Positions 1 through 6,736 of a stretch of 64,000 nucleotides of DNA are shown one piece after another; the stretch's first letter is position 1, and every line of letters begins with the position of its first letter. Source of the stretch: Lachnospiraceae bacterium (lineage in GTDB: Bacteria; Bacillota; Clostridia; Lachnospirales; Lachnospiraceae); assembly GCA_021771755.1 (NCBI GenBank), contig JAETOL010000002.1, positions 62,001 through 126,000 on the forward strand. The letters run 5' to 3'. The position numbers were made by a program, and so were the translations under genes. The notes beneath the pieces were generated by a model. That model was not told the DNA's origin and did no database searches. It worked only from the letters and a program-made list of their open reading frames with translations.

Positions 1-338
1 GCAGTGCGAATGATATCATCCCACTGATCTTCGGCAAGAAAACGTCGGATCATGCCTTCCTGAAAAAGGATTTCCACACCATAGGCAGCATGATCCATAG
101 TGGCTGGCTCAAAGCTGTCAAATCGTTTCAGCTGCTCAAAACGGCCGATATCGTGGAGAAGAGCAATAATTTTTGCCAGTTCGATATCCTCCGGGCAGAG
201 CTTTTTTCTGAGGCTTATTTCTTCTGCCTGACGGACGACGCCATAAGTGTGGACGATTTTTAATTTAACTTTATCATTATTCTGATCGTAGTCTTTCAGA
301 TATTCCTGAAAAGCATGAGCGGCTTTTGTAAAATCCAT
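1..338 (-). CDS. HD domain protein, 3' end cut by window edge
   Basis: The visible 112 codons start with MDFTKAAHAF at an ATG preceded by an AGGAG site (reverse strand). The protein carries an HD signature: a conserved His near residue 30 (IVHTYGVV), then ALLHDIGRFEQ and a further DHAAYG motif. HD domains are metal-dependent phosphohydrolases, often acting on nucleotides; the exact substrate cannot be told. The C-terminus lies outside the window. It is absent from the ORF track because it is partial. It is transcribed divergently from the MATE gene. Confidence 0.85.
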   Translation of the reverse strand, partial: MDFTKAAHAFQEYLKDYDQNNDKVKLKIVHTYGVVRQAEEISLRKKLCPEDIELAKIIALLHDIGRFEQLKRFDSFEPATMDHAAYGVEILFQEGMIRRFLAEDQWDDIIRT

Positions 339-416
339 AATCTGGCTCCTTTTCTGTTTTTATATCTATATCTTATCATTTCCTGCATCAGAACACTACT
401 GTTAAAAATACGGTAC

Positions 417-446
417 TTGACTGGAAGCTTGGAAATGTGATATCAT
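417..446 (+). promoter_or_regulatory. Sigma-A promoter of the MATE gene
   Basis: TTGACT at 417-422 and TATCAT at 441-446 are separated by 18 bp. Transcription would start near 453, giving an unusually long leader of about 150 nt before the MATE start codon. Confidence 0.7.
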
Positions 447-452
447 ACGACC

Positions 453-603
453 TGAATAAAATAAAAGAAACGATCCCTCTGCCACCGGGTAAGAGGAAAA
501 AGACGTCAGTTTTTTCGCCGTAGGTCTTAGAAAGCGAAAATGCTGGCGTTTTTATTTTTCACCGGAAAGACAGGGTGGATCGTCAGGAGATAAAGGAGGT
601 CTT
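453..603 (+). promoter_or_regulatory. Structured leader, possible attenuator or riboswitch-like element
   Basis: The 150-nt leader of the MATE gene can form several stems: ACGATCC (470-476) with GGATCGT (577-583), CCTCT (476-480) with AGAGG (492-496), and an intrinsic-terminator-like hairpin CGCC (516-519) with GGCG (545-548) followed by two T runs. GACCT (449-453) could also pair with AGGTC (522-526), which lies inside the terminator, so a terminator/antiterminator switch is possible. I do not recognise a known riboswitch class. A related motif (GTAGRTCTTAGAAA after TTTTTCGCC) recurs near 58.52 kb. Confidence 0.45.
516..559 (+). terminator. Putative terminator inside the MATE leader
   Basis: CGCC/GGCG stem with an inner GC-GAAAAT-GC hairpin, followed by TTTTTATTTTT. 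It lies upstream of the coding region, as expected for transcription attenuation. The stem is short, so termination efficiency is uncertain. Confidence 0.4.
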
Positions 604-1926
604 ATGAAAAAAACATCATGTCTGGGAGAATTTATGAGGTATACCAGTCTTAATGTTCTGGGAATGATCGGTCTGTCCTGTTACATACTGGCAGATACTT
701 TTTTTATAGCCAGAGGACTGGGATCAGAAGGTCTGGCAGCTTTAAATATCGCCATTCCCGCCTATAGCTTTATGCATGGCTGCGGAATGATGCTGGGAAT
801 GGGCGGAGCCACAAAATATTCTATTTTCCGTGGACAGAAAATGGTGAAACAGGGAAATAGGATCTTTACCAACACGGTGTATCTGGTGGGTATCTTTGCC
901 CTGATCTTTGCTTTTCTGGGGCTTGTATTTTCCGGGAAGATCACTGCTCTCCTGGGAGCAGACAGGCAGATATTCAGAACAACAGAAATTTACCTTAAAA
1001 CCATTCTTCTGTTTGCGCCGGCTTTTATGGCAAATGATTTTCTATTGTGTTTTGTTCGTAACGATGGCAGCCCGGGACTTGCCATGACAGCCATGCTGAC
1101 CGGAAGTTTTTCAAATATTATTCTGGATTATATTTTTATTTTTCCCATGGGAATGGGAATGTTTGGAGCAGCTTTTGCCACAGGTCTGGCTCCGGTGATC
1201 AGTATTGGAGTGCTTTCCAGACACTGGATCACCCGAAAAAATAATTTTCATTTTCACCCGGAAAAACCGGATTTCCGGCTTACAGGAACTACATTTTCAC
1301 TGGGTATTCCATCTTTAATTTCAGAACTGGCGTCCGGGATCGTAATCATTGTTTTTAACTTTATCATCCTTGGGATCAGAGGAAATCTGGGAGTTGCCGC
1401 CTATGGAGTAGTAACGAATATTTCATTGGTAGTAACATCCATGTTTACGGGAATCGCTCAGGGAATGCAGCCGATCGCAAGCCGTTCTTATGGAAAAGGA
1501 GATACAGAAAGTACCAGACAGATCCTGCGCTATGCCATCGTTACCCTTCTTGGTACGGCTGTTGTGATCTATGGAATTGTCTTTTTCCTTGCATCTCCGA
1601 TCACGGCAGTGTTTAACAGTGAAAATGATCTTCAGCTTCAGAAGATTGCGGAGGAGGGGCTGAAACTGTATTTTCTGGCAGTGCCGTTTGTAGGATTTAA
1701 TATTGTGTCTGCCATGTTTTTTACTTCTACAGAACAGGCGCTTCCGGCACAGCTGATCTCTCTTCTCAGGGGACTGGTCGTGATCATCCCGACGGCGTTT
1801 ATCATGTCCGCAGTGCTTGAAATGCGGGGTGTATGGCTGTCTTATCCGGTGACAGAGGGTATCGTAGCTGTGTTCGCAGTGCTTGTGCTGATAAAAAGCA
1901 GAAAAAGATATGGGGCAGCAGATTAA
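604..1926 (+). CDS. MATE family efflux transporter
   Basis: 440 aa, the normal length for MATE exporters, with about twelve hydrophobic segments spread over the whole protein. The N-terminus (YILADTFFIARGLGSEGLAALN) matches the DinF/NorM-type first helices, and the protein repeats this pattern in its second half (ASGIVIIVFNFIILGIRGNLGVAAYG). MATE proteins export cationic compounds using Na+ or H+ gradients across the cytoplasmic membrane; the substrate is unknown. AAAGGAGG lies 5-8 nt before the ATG. Expression may be controlled by the structured leader upstream. It ends 5 bp from the convergent XRE gene with no terminator between them. Confidence 0.9.
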   Translation: MKKTSCLGEFMRYTSLNVLGMIGLSCYILADTFFIARGLGSEGLAALNIAIPAYSFMHGCGMMLGMGGATKYSIFRGQKMVKQGNRIFTNTVYLVGIFALIFAFLGLVFSGKITALLGADRQIFRTTEIYLKTILLFAPAFMANDFLLCFVRNDGSPGLAMTAMLTGSFSNIILDYIFIFPMGMGMFGAAFATGLAPVISIGVLSRHWITRKNNFHFHPEKPDFRLTGTTFSLGIPSLISELASGIVIIVFNFIILGIRGNLGVAAYGVVTNISLVVTSMFTGIAQGMQPIASRSYGKGDTESTRQILRYAIVTLLGTAVVIYGIVFFLASPITAVFNSENDLQLQKIAEEGLKLYFLAVPFVGFNIVSAMFFTSTEQALPAQLISLLRGLVVIIPTAFIMSAVLEMRGVWLSYPVTEGIVAVFAVLVLIKSRKRYGAAD

Positions 1927-1931
1927 AAGAT

Positions 1932-2147
1932 TCAGGGACTCTCGTCCGGAGCATATTCCAGAATATCTCCGGGCTGACAGTCAAGCTCTCTGCAGATGGC
2001 ATTAAGGGTAGAAAAGCGGATTGCACGCACCTTTCCTGTTTTCAGGTTGGAAAGATTCACATTGGAGATGCCAACCCTTTCTGCCAGCTCATTCAGAGAA
2101 ATTTTCCGGTCTGCCATAACCCGGTCAAGTCTTAAAATAATTGCCAT
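1932..2147 (-). CDS. Small XRE/Cro-type HTH regulator (YozG-like)
   Basis: 71 aa consisting almost wholly of one helix-turn-helix of the HTH_26/Cro-C1 type: RKISLNELAERVGISNVNLSNLKTG is the DNA-binding core and ELDCQPGDILEY is the usual end. It follows a DUF2975 membrane protein gene by 12 bp with an AGGAG site, and this DUF2975-XRE pairing is common in Firmicutes, where the pair is thought to act together, perhaps autoregulating. Its targets are unknown. Confidence 0.9.
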   Translation of the reverse strand: MAIILRLDRVMADRKISLNELAERVGISNVNLSNLKTGKVRAIRFSTLNAICRELDCQPGDILEYAPDESP

Positions 2148-2159
2148 TTCTATGTCTCC

Positions 2160-2612
2160 TCATATAGTCATATCAGCTCCATCCTGAAGCCCAATACCGT
2201 ATTGAAAAATCTCCGAAAGAATCAGGGAAATTTTACGAAGGTCTTTTTCTGTTTCACGGATAAAAGGTGAGTGCCCATTCAGAGTTCTGTCTAAAATGCG
2301 TTTTACGAAAAATAAAACAAATATAAAAGGTAAAAGAATCAATATGCTTTTCAGAATTCCCAGGATCAGGTATCCGTTCAGAGGATTTATGATCTGTCCA
2401 AATTGATCAGAGGGCAAAGTAAATTCTGTGTACCAGATATCAGACCAGGTAAAAAAGCGATGGCAGTTGTCTGCGTATTCATAACGGAAAGGAAGGATCC
2501 CTGCTTTTGCAAGAAGCGGAGCAGCCGTTAAGTAAACGATTCCCAGAATGGAAATAAGCAGAATACATTTCAGAAAGGAAGCAGTATGCCGGCAGGCAGT
2601 TAATGAAGGCAA
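2160..2612 (-). CDS. DUF2975 membrane protein, 5' end uncertain
   Basis: The protein has four hydrophobic segments (from ASFLKCILLISILGIVYLTAA to ILLPFIFVLFFVKRILD) followed by a short amphipathic tail, typical of DUF2975 proteins encoded beside small XRE regulators. The ORF track starts it at 2717, but this would overlap the divergent S66 peptidase by 115 bp and adds an unrelated N-terminus. A TTG at 2612 gives a family-like start just before the first membrane helix, but no good ribosome site is visible there. The original 5' end may have been lost in a rearrangement. Function unknown. Confidence 0.6.
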   Translation of the reverse strand: MPSLTACRHTASFLKCILLISILGIVYLTAAPLLAKAGILPFRYEYADNCHRFFTWSDIWYTEFTLPSDQFGQIINPLNGYLILGILKSILILLPFIFVLFFVKRILDRTLNGHSPFIRETEKDLRKISLILSEIFQYGIGLQDGADMTI

Positions 2613-3601
2613 ATAAAACAAGTGGAAAAATAACAATAGGAGTGTTTTCGTCTTCCTCCCCTGTTTCCGCAACAGTTCCGGTGAGGTATGAACGTGGAAT
2701 TGCATACCTGAAATCAAGAGGATATGAAATTGTAAATGGGAGTTTGTACAGAAAACAGGATTCTTACAGATCAGGAACTATTCAGGAGTGGGCGCAGGAA
2801 TTTAATCAGCTTTTATATAACGAAAAGGTTCAGATTTTGATGGCTTCTATCGGAGGGAACAACACAAATTCCATTCTTCCGTATATTGATTATGAATATC
2901 TGAAAAAACATCCGAAAATCATTATAGGATATTCTGATACTACGGCTTTGTTTCTTGCTGTTTATGTAAAAACAGGTCTGGTAACATTCTATGGACCTGC
3001 GGCAGCCTCTTCCTTCGGGGAATTACCGCCTTTTGTAGATTGGACATTTAAGTATTTTGAATCCATGATAAAGAGTGAGATAATCTGTCCTTATGATTAT
3101 CAGATGCCGGAGTTCTGGACGGACGAAGTGATTAAATGGGATGAACAGAACCGTTCAAAAGAACAGTACAAAAATGACTGGATATGCGTAAAACCAGGAG
3201 TATGCCAGGGAAGACTGATCGGTGGAAATTTGAATACCATGGAGGGATTTTTTGGTACAGAATATATGCCTGAGATAAAAAAAGGGGATATTTTATTTAT
3301 AGAAGATTCCCTGAAAGATGCCTGTACCATTGAGCGGTCTTTCTCATTGCTGAAGCTTGCAGGAGTATTAGACAGGGTAAGCGGGATTATTCTGGGAAAA
3401 CATGAAAAATTTGATGATAATGGAACAGGAAGAAAACCGTATGAGATTCTGCAGGAGGTGCTGGGCGAAACAGAAATTCCGATTCTGGCAGAATTTGACT
3501 GCTGTCATACCCACCCTATGTTTACCTTGCCTATTGGCTGTCAGGTAAAGCTGGATGCAGAGAAGAAAAGAGTTTCCCTGTTGGAAAGTCCTCTGGAGTG
3601 A
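2603..3601 (+). CDS. S66 family peptidase (LD-carboxypeptidase / MccF-like)
   Basis: 332 aa, full length for peptidase family S66. The nucleophile elbow IIGYSDTTAL places the catalytic Ser at residue 111. Downstream, LFIEDSLKD and DCCHTHPM carry the Glu and His expected of the Ser-Glu-His triad. LD-carboxypeptidases remove the terminal D-Ala from muropeptides; MccF relatives cleave acyl-sulfamoyl nucleotides such as microcin C. The long insert between the two halves (PCDYQMPEFWTDE region, charged) resembles the MccF-like branch more than LdcA. No signal peptide, so cytoplasmic. The ribosome site is weak, and the start lies 10 bp inside the likely start of the divergent DUF2975 gene. Confidence 0.85.
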   Translation: MKANKTSGKITIGVFSSSSPVSATVPVRYERGIAYLKSRGYEIVNGSLYRKQDSYRSGTIQEWAQEFNQLLYNEKVQILMASIGGNNTNSILPYIDYEYLKKHPKIIIGYSDTTALFLAVYVKTGLVTFYGPAAASSFGELPPFVDWTFKYFESMIKSEIICPYDYQMPEFWTDEVIKWDEQNRSKEQYKNDWICVKPGVCQGRLIGGNLNTMEGFFGTEYMPEIKKGDILFIEDSLKDACTIERSFSLLKLAGVLDRVSGIILGKHEKFDDNGTGRKPYEILQEVLGETEIPILAEFDCCHTHPMFTLPIGCQVKLDAEKKRVSLLESPLE

Positions 3602-3696
3602 ATAGTAATTTTGATTAAATATAGAAAACGTTAAAATATAAGGTGCTGGGTGAAACAGAATGAAAACAGGATAAAAATATTACATTATAACAATAA

Positions 3697-3752
3697 GCAA
3701 AACTTTATGGTTATTTAATTGTTTTGCACAGCACATTATGTTACCATAAAGT
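3697..3752. repeat. Overlapping inverted repeats in intergenic region
   Basis: The 3602-3854 gap is AT-rich and has no gene. It contains a perfect 10-bp inverted repeat, ACTTTATGGT (3702-3711) and ACCATAAAGT (3743-3752), overlapping a 7-bp pair GCAAAAC (3697-3703) / GTTTTGC (3721-3727). The two hairpins cannot form at the same time. A terminator for the peptidase gene or an old insertion footprint are both possible. A near copy of 20 bases of the upstream gene also lies here (3641-3660). Confidence 0.5.
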
Positions 3753-3854
3753 CAGCACTTTTTATGTTGCCATTTACTTAAGATAAACTTCCATAAACAA
3801 AATCCCGATCGAAAGAATGGAAGCAGCTGAAAATCTTAGCAGGTGGTGATAAAA

Positions 3855-4841
3855 TTGGGTAAAAAAGATACGATTACAAAAGATTATATGAACGATCCAA
3901 GGATTTTTGCAGATGCATTTAATTATTTCATCTATCACGGAAAGCAGGTAATCTCTCCAGAAGATCTCTATCCATTGGATACTGCGGAGATTGCCCTTCC
4001 TTATGGAGTAGATGGTAAGATACATCCGGTTCAGAGATTTCGTGATAACTTCAAGTATATGGCAGCCATGCAGGATAAGGATACTGCGTATCTCCTTCTG
4101 GGAGTGGAGGATCAGTCTGAGATCCATTATGCCATGCCGGTAAAAAATATGCTCTATGATTCTATGGAGTATGCCTCCCAGGTAGATAAAATTTCCCGGG
4201 AGCACAGGCGGCATATGAATGCAGGAAAAAATCATGGGAAGAATTTTTTACAAAAGATAAGTTCCGGGGAATTTCTTTCAGGTTTTTATAAAGAAGACAG
4301 GTTGATTCCTGTTATTACCCTGGTATTGTATTTTGGACCGGATAAATGGGATGGTCCGGTAGGAATCCATGATATGATGGATATCAGGGAACCTGCGCTT
4401 CTCCCTTACATCCCGGATTACAGAATCAACCTTATTTCTCCGCACAGTATTACCGATACAGAAATGGAGCACTTCCACTCCAGTCTCAGGGAGGTACTGC
4501 TGTTTATCAAATATTCAAAAGATAAAGAACGGCTTCAGAAGCTTATTTCCACAGATCCACGATTTTTGTCTGTAGAGCAGAAAGCCAGTCAGGTGATAAA
4601 GGTTATAACAGGCAGCGAGTTTGCGATTAATGAAAAAGAGGAGGAGATCAATATGTGTAAAGCGTTGGAAGATCTGAAAGAGGAAGGTCGTGAGGAAGGC
4701 CGTAAAGAGGGGCGTGAATCCGCAGAAAGAAAAATTGTACGGAAGCTTTTGGCAAAGAAACAATTTACCTATGAAGAAATCTCTGACATGACGGACGTCT
4801 CTGTAGACGAGATTCAAAAGATAGAAAGACATAAACCATAA
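3855..4841 (+). CDS. Rpn family recombination-promoting nuclease / PD-(D/E)XK transposase-like
   Basis: About 328 aa. The N-terminal domain has the Rpn/PDDEXK_2 pattern (YMNDPRIFADAFNYFIYHGKQVI, later VITLVLYFGPDKWDGP), and the C-terminus has the usual charged tail (EEGREEGRKEGRES) with a short helical end. Rpn proteins are DNA endonucleases that raise RecA-independent recombination. The ORF track uses GTG at 3843, but AGGTGGTG at 3841-3848 fits a TTG start at 3855 better, giving MGKKDTITKDYM. It sits directly upstream of spmB, where spmA is usually found, so it may mark a rearrangement. Confidence 0.8.
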   Translation: MGKKDTITKDYMNDPRIFADAFNYFIYHGKQVISPEDLYPLDTAEIALPYGVDGKIHPVQRFRDNFKYMAAMQDKDTAYLLLGVEDQSEIHYAMPVKNMLYDSMEYASQVDKISREHRRHMNAGKNHGKNFLQKISSGEFLSGFYKEDRLIPVITLVLYFGPDKWDGPVGIHDMMDIREPALLPYIPDYRINLISPHSITDTEMEHFHSSLREVLLFIKYSKDKERLQKLISTDPRFLSVEQKASQVIKVITGSEFAINEKEEEINMCKALEDLKEEGREEGRKEGRESAERKIVRKLLAKKQFTYEEISDMTDVSVDEIQKIERHKP

Positions 4842-4884
4842 ATCTGTTTCATAAGGTATCATAAACAGAAATACGGGAGAAAAA

Positions 4885-5412
4885 ATGAAGTTTCTTTCCT
4901 ATATTTCACAGTTTATGATACCTTTTCTTTTGCTTTACGTGATAGGCTATGGGATTTTGGTAAAAAGAGATATATACAGTGACTTCCTGGAGGGGGCAAA
5001 AGAAGGCTTAAAGACGGTAGGAGGACTTGTTCCGGTCCTTGTAGGATTAATGACAGCAGTGGGAGTTCTAAGAGCGTCGGGTTTTCTGGATTTTCTGGGA
5101 AAGTTACTTGGAAAGATAACAACTGCGGCGGGAATCCCGCCGCAGATTGTTCCTCTTGGACTTGTAAGACTATTTTCTTCCAGCGCGGCAACAGGGCTGC
5201 TTCTGGATATATTCAAAGAATCCGGAGCCGATTCTCCGGTGGGGTTAATGGCAGGGATAATGCTCAGCGCCACAGAAAGCGTGTTTTACTGTATGAGTGT
5301 TTATTTTGGCTCTGTGGGAATACAAAAAACAAGATATACCCTTGCAGGTGCGCTGCTTGCCTCAACCGCAGGGGTAATTGCGTCAGTATGGATTGTTACC
5401 TGCCTGATGTGA
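4885..5412 (+). CDS. spmB: Spore maturation protein SpmB
   Basis: 175 aa, matching the length of B. subtilis SpmB (about 178). It is a small multi-helix membrane protein of the Gate/nucleoside-recognition family, with the typical GLVPVLVGLMTAVGVLRASG and GLMAGIMLSATESVFYCMSVYFG segments. SpmA and SpmB are needed for proper spore core dehydration. Here spmA is not adjacent: the upstream neighbour is an Rpn-type nuclease. It ends 3 bp from the convergent acyltransferase. Confidence 0.85.
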   Translation: MKFLSYISQFMIPFLLLYVIGYGILVKRDIYSDFLEGAKEGLKTVGGLVPVLVGLMTAVGVLRASGFLDFLGKLLGKITTAAGIPPQIVPLGLVRLFSSSAATGLLLDIFKESGADSPVGLMAGIMLSATESVFYCMSVYFGSVGIQKTRYTLAGALLASTAGVIASVWIVTCLM

Positions 5413-5415
5413 AAA

Positions 5416-6156
5416 TCATACCAGGTGTTTGTTTTTTTCTATGGTTTCCAGAATGATCTTCTGTGTATATTCCCCAAGATGTCTCTGGTCGTTTTTGCCC
5501 AGTTCTTTTACATAAACAGGTTTACAGTATTCCACTATTACATGACAGGGTTTGATCTTTGGAAAATGTGCCTCAAAGATTTCTGCGGTATGATTCATGG
5601 CAATGGGAATAATGGGACAGCCGGATTTGCTGGCAATCTTAAAGCTTCCTTCGTGGAAGGGAAGAAGTTCTGTCTCATCCTGTGCCTTGTTTCTGGTTCC
5701 TTCCGGAAAGATGCAGATGGAAATTCCGGATTTGATTTTGTCAATGGCAGTCAGGATGGTCTTCAATCCCTGTTTGATGTCCTTACGGTCAAGGAACAGA
5801 CAGTGGAGATACTTCATCCAGTTGGACAGAAGCGGGATCTTTTCCATTTCTTTTTTTGCGATATAACCGGTACGGATAGGGCAGCGGCTGTAGGTCAGAA
5901 GGATGTCAAAATAGCTTCTGTGATTTCCGATGTAAAGAACCGGAGTGTCTTTTGGAACATTTTCTTCTCCAATGACTGTGACCCTGGTTCCGGCAACCCA
6001 CAGGATAAATTTGAAGGCTCCCTGGACTATCCGGAGTGAACTGATGTCTTTTGTCATGGGAGAAAATTTTCCGATGATCCATTCGATAATAAGAACCGGA
6101 ATGGAAAGGATCAGAAAGCCAATCACTATGATGGCGACAAGTATAAAACGGATCAT
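5416..6156 (-). CDS. 1-acyl-sn-glycerol-3-phosphate acyltransferase family (PlsC-like)
   Basis: 246 aa. The acyltransferase motifs are in order: NHRSYFD (the HX4D catalytic pair), a middle GYIAKKEMEKIP segment, FPEGTR (substrate phosphate binding) and a later PIIPIAMNH motif. One N-terminal membrane anchor (FILVAIIVIGFLILSIPVLI) places it at the inner face of the membrane. PlsC makes phosphatidic acid from lysophosphatidic acid. GAGGT precedes the ATG. It may be the main PlsC or one of several paralogues. Confidence 0.88.
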   Translation of the reverse strand: MIRFILVAIIVIGFLILSIPVLIIEWIIGKFSPMTKDISSLRIVQGAFKFILWVAGTRVTVIGEENVPKDTPVLYIGNHRSYFDILLTYSRCPIRTGYIAKKEMEKIPLLSNWMKYLHCLFLDRKDIKQGLKTILTAIDKIKSGISICIFPEGTRNKAQDETELLPFHEGSFKIASKSGCPIIPIAMNHTAEIFEAHFPKIKPCHVIVEYCKPVYVKELGKNDQRHLGEYTQKIILETIEKNKHLV

Positions 6157-6255
6157 GCTTTTACCTCTTTCGTATTCTATAGTATTCTGCTTATTTGTTA
6201 ATCTAAACAGGAATCATTATTTCATTCATATTATACAAATGAAATGAAATTCTTG

Positions 6256-6284
6256 CAATAAATCTTTTCCTTCTTACATAGAAT
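6256..6284 (+). promoter_or_regulatory. Sigma-E-like sporulation promoter
   Basis: CAATAAA (6256-6262), then 14 bp, then CATAGAAT (6277-6284). This resembles the sigma-E pattern KMATATT-N14-CATACANT, with one change in the -10. CATAGAATA also fits the sigma-K -10 CATANNNTA. Either suits the downstream sipL gene, which is a mother-cell sporulation gene in C. difficile. Confidence 0.5.
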
Positions 6285-6315
6285 ACTTATTAAGGGACGG
6301 ACAGGAGGCAGAGCG

Positions 6316-6720
6316 ATGAAAAAAATATTCTCCCTGCTTTTTATTATAGCAGCAGCCCTAATGCTGGGAGGATGCCGTCTGGTAAGGATTGAAGAGGAGG
6401 AAAGGAAGCCAGTTGCCTATACGGTAGTCAAAACAGGAGAGCTTCCGGAAGAGGCTGAGACTCTTGTGGAAGAAAAAAAGGCAGAGGAGTTTCAGATGAC
6501 TTACCAAAGTGGTGAGGATCTTTATCTGATCCGCGGTTATGGAAAGCAGATGAGCGGCGGTTACAGTATCCAGGTAAAGGAACTGTCAGAATCTTCTACG
6601 GCGGTATTTTTTGAAACCAGGCTAATAGGACCTGCCCCGGAAAAGCAGAGTGGGGAGCCGTCTTATCCGTATATAGCTGTAAAAATAGAGTATCGGAAAA
6701 ATCCGGTACAGTTTCGATAA
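6316..6720 (+). CDS. PrcB-like lipoprotein (protease complex subunit family)
   Basis: 134 aa. A signal peptide ends in the lipobox LGGC, so the mature protein starts at Cys20 and is lipid-anchored on the outside of the membrane. The C-terminal 70 residues (LYLIRGYGKQMSGGYSIQV, then RLIGPAPEKQ and PYIAVKIEY) match the PrcB_C domain known from Treponema dentilisin subunit PrcB. It lies 16 bp before sipL with a likely shared promoter, so a spore-envelope role is an inference from context only. Confidence 0.75.
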   Translation: MKKIFSLLFIIAAALMLGGCRLVRIEEEERKPVAYTVVKTGELPEEAETLVEEKKAEEFQMTYQSGEDLYLIRGYGKQMSGGYSIQVKELSESSTAVFFETRLIGPAPEKQSGEPSYPYIAVKIEYRKNPVQFR

Positions 6721-6736
6721 TGACAGGGGGAGAAAA

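Noticed and set aside
3697-3752. Insertion sequence ends
   Set aside because: No transposase between or beside the repeats and no target duplication seen.
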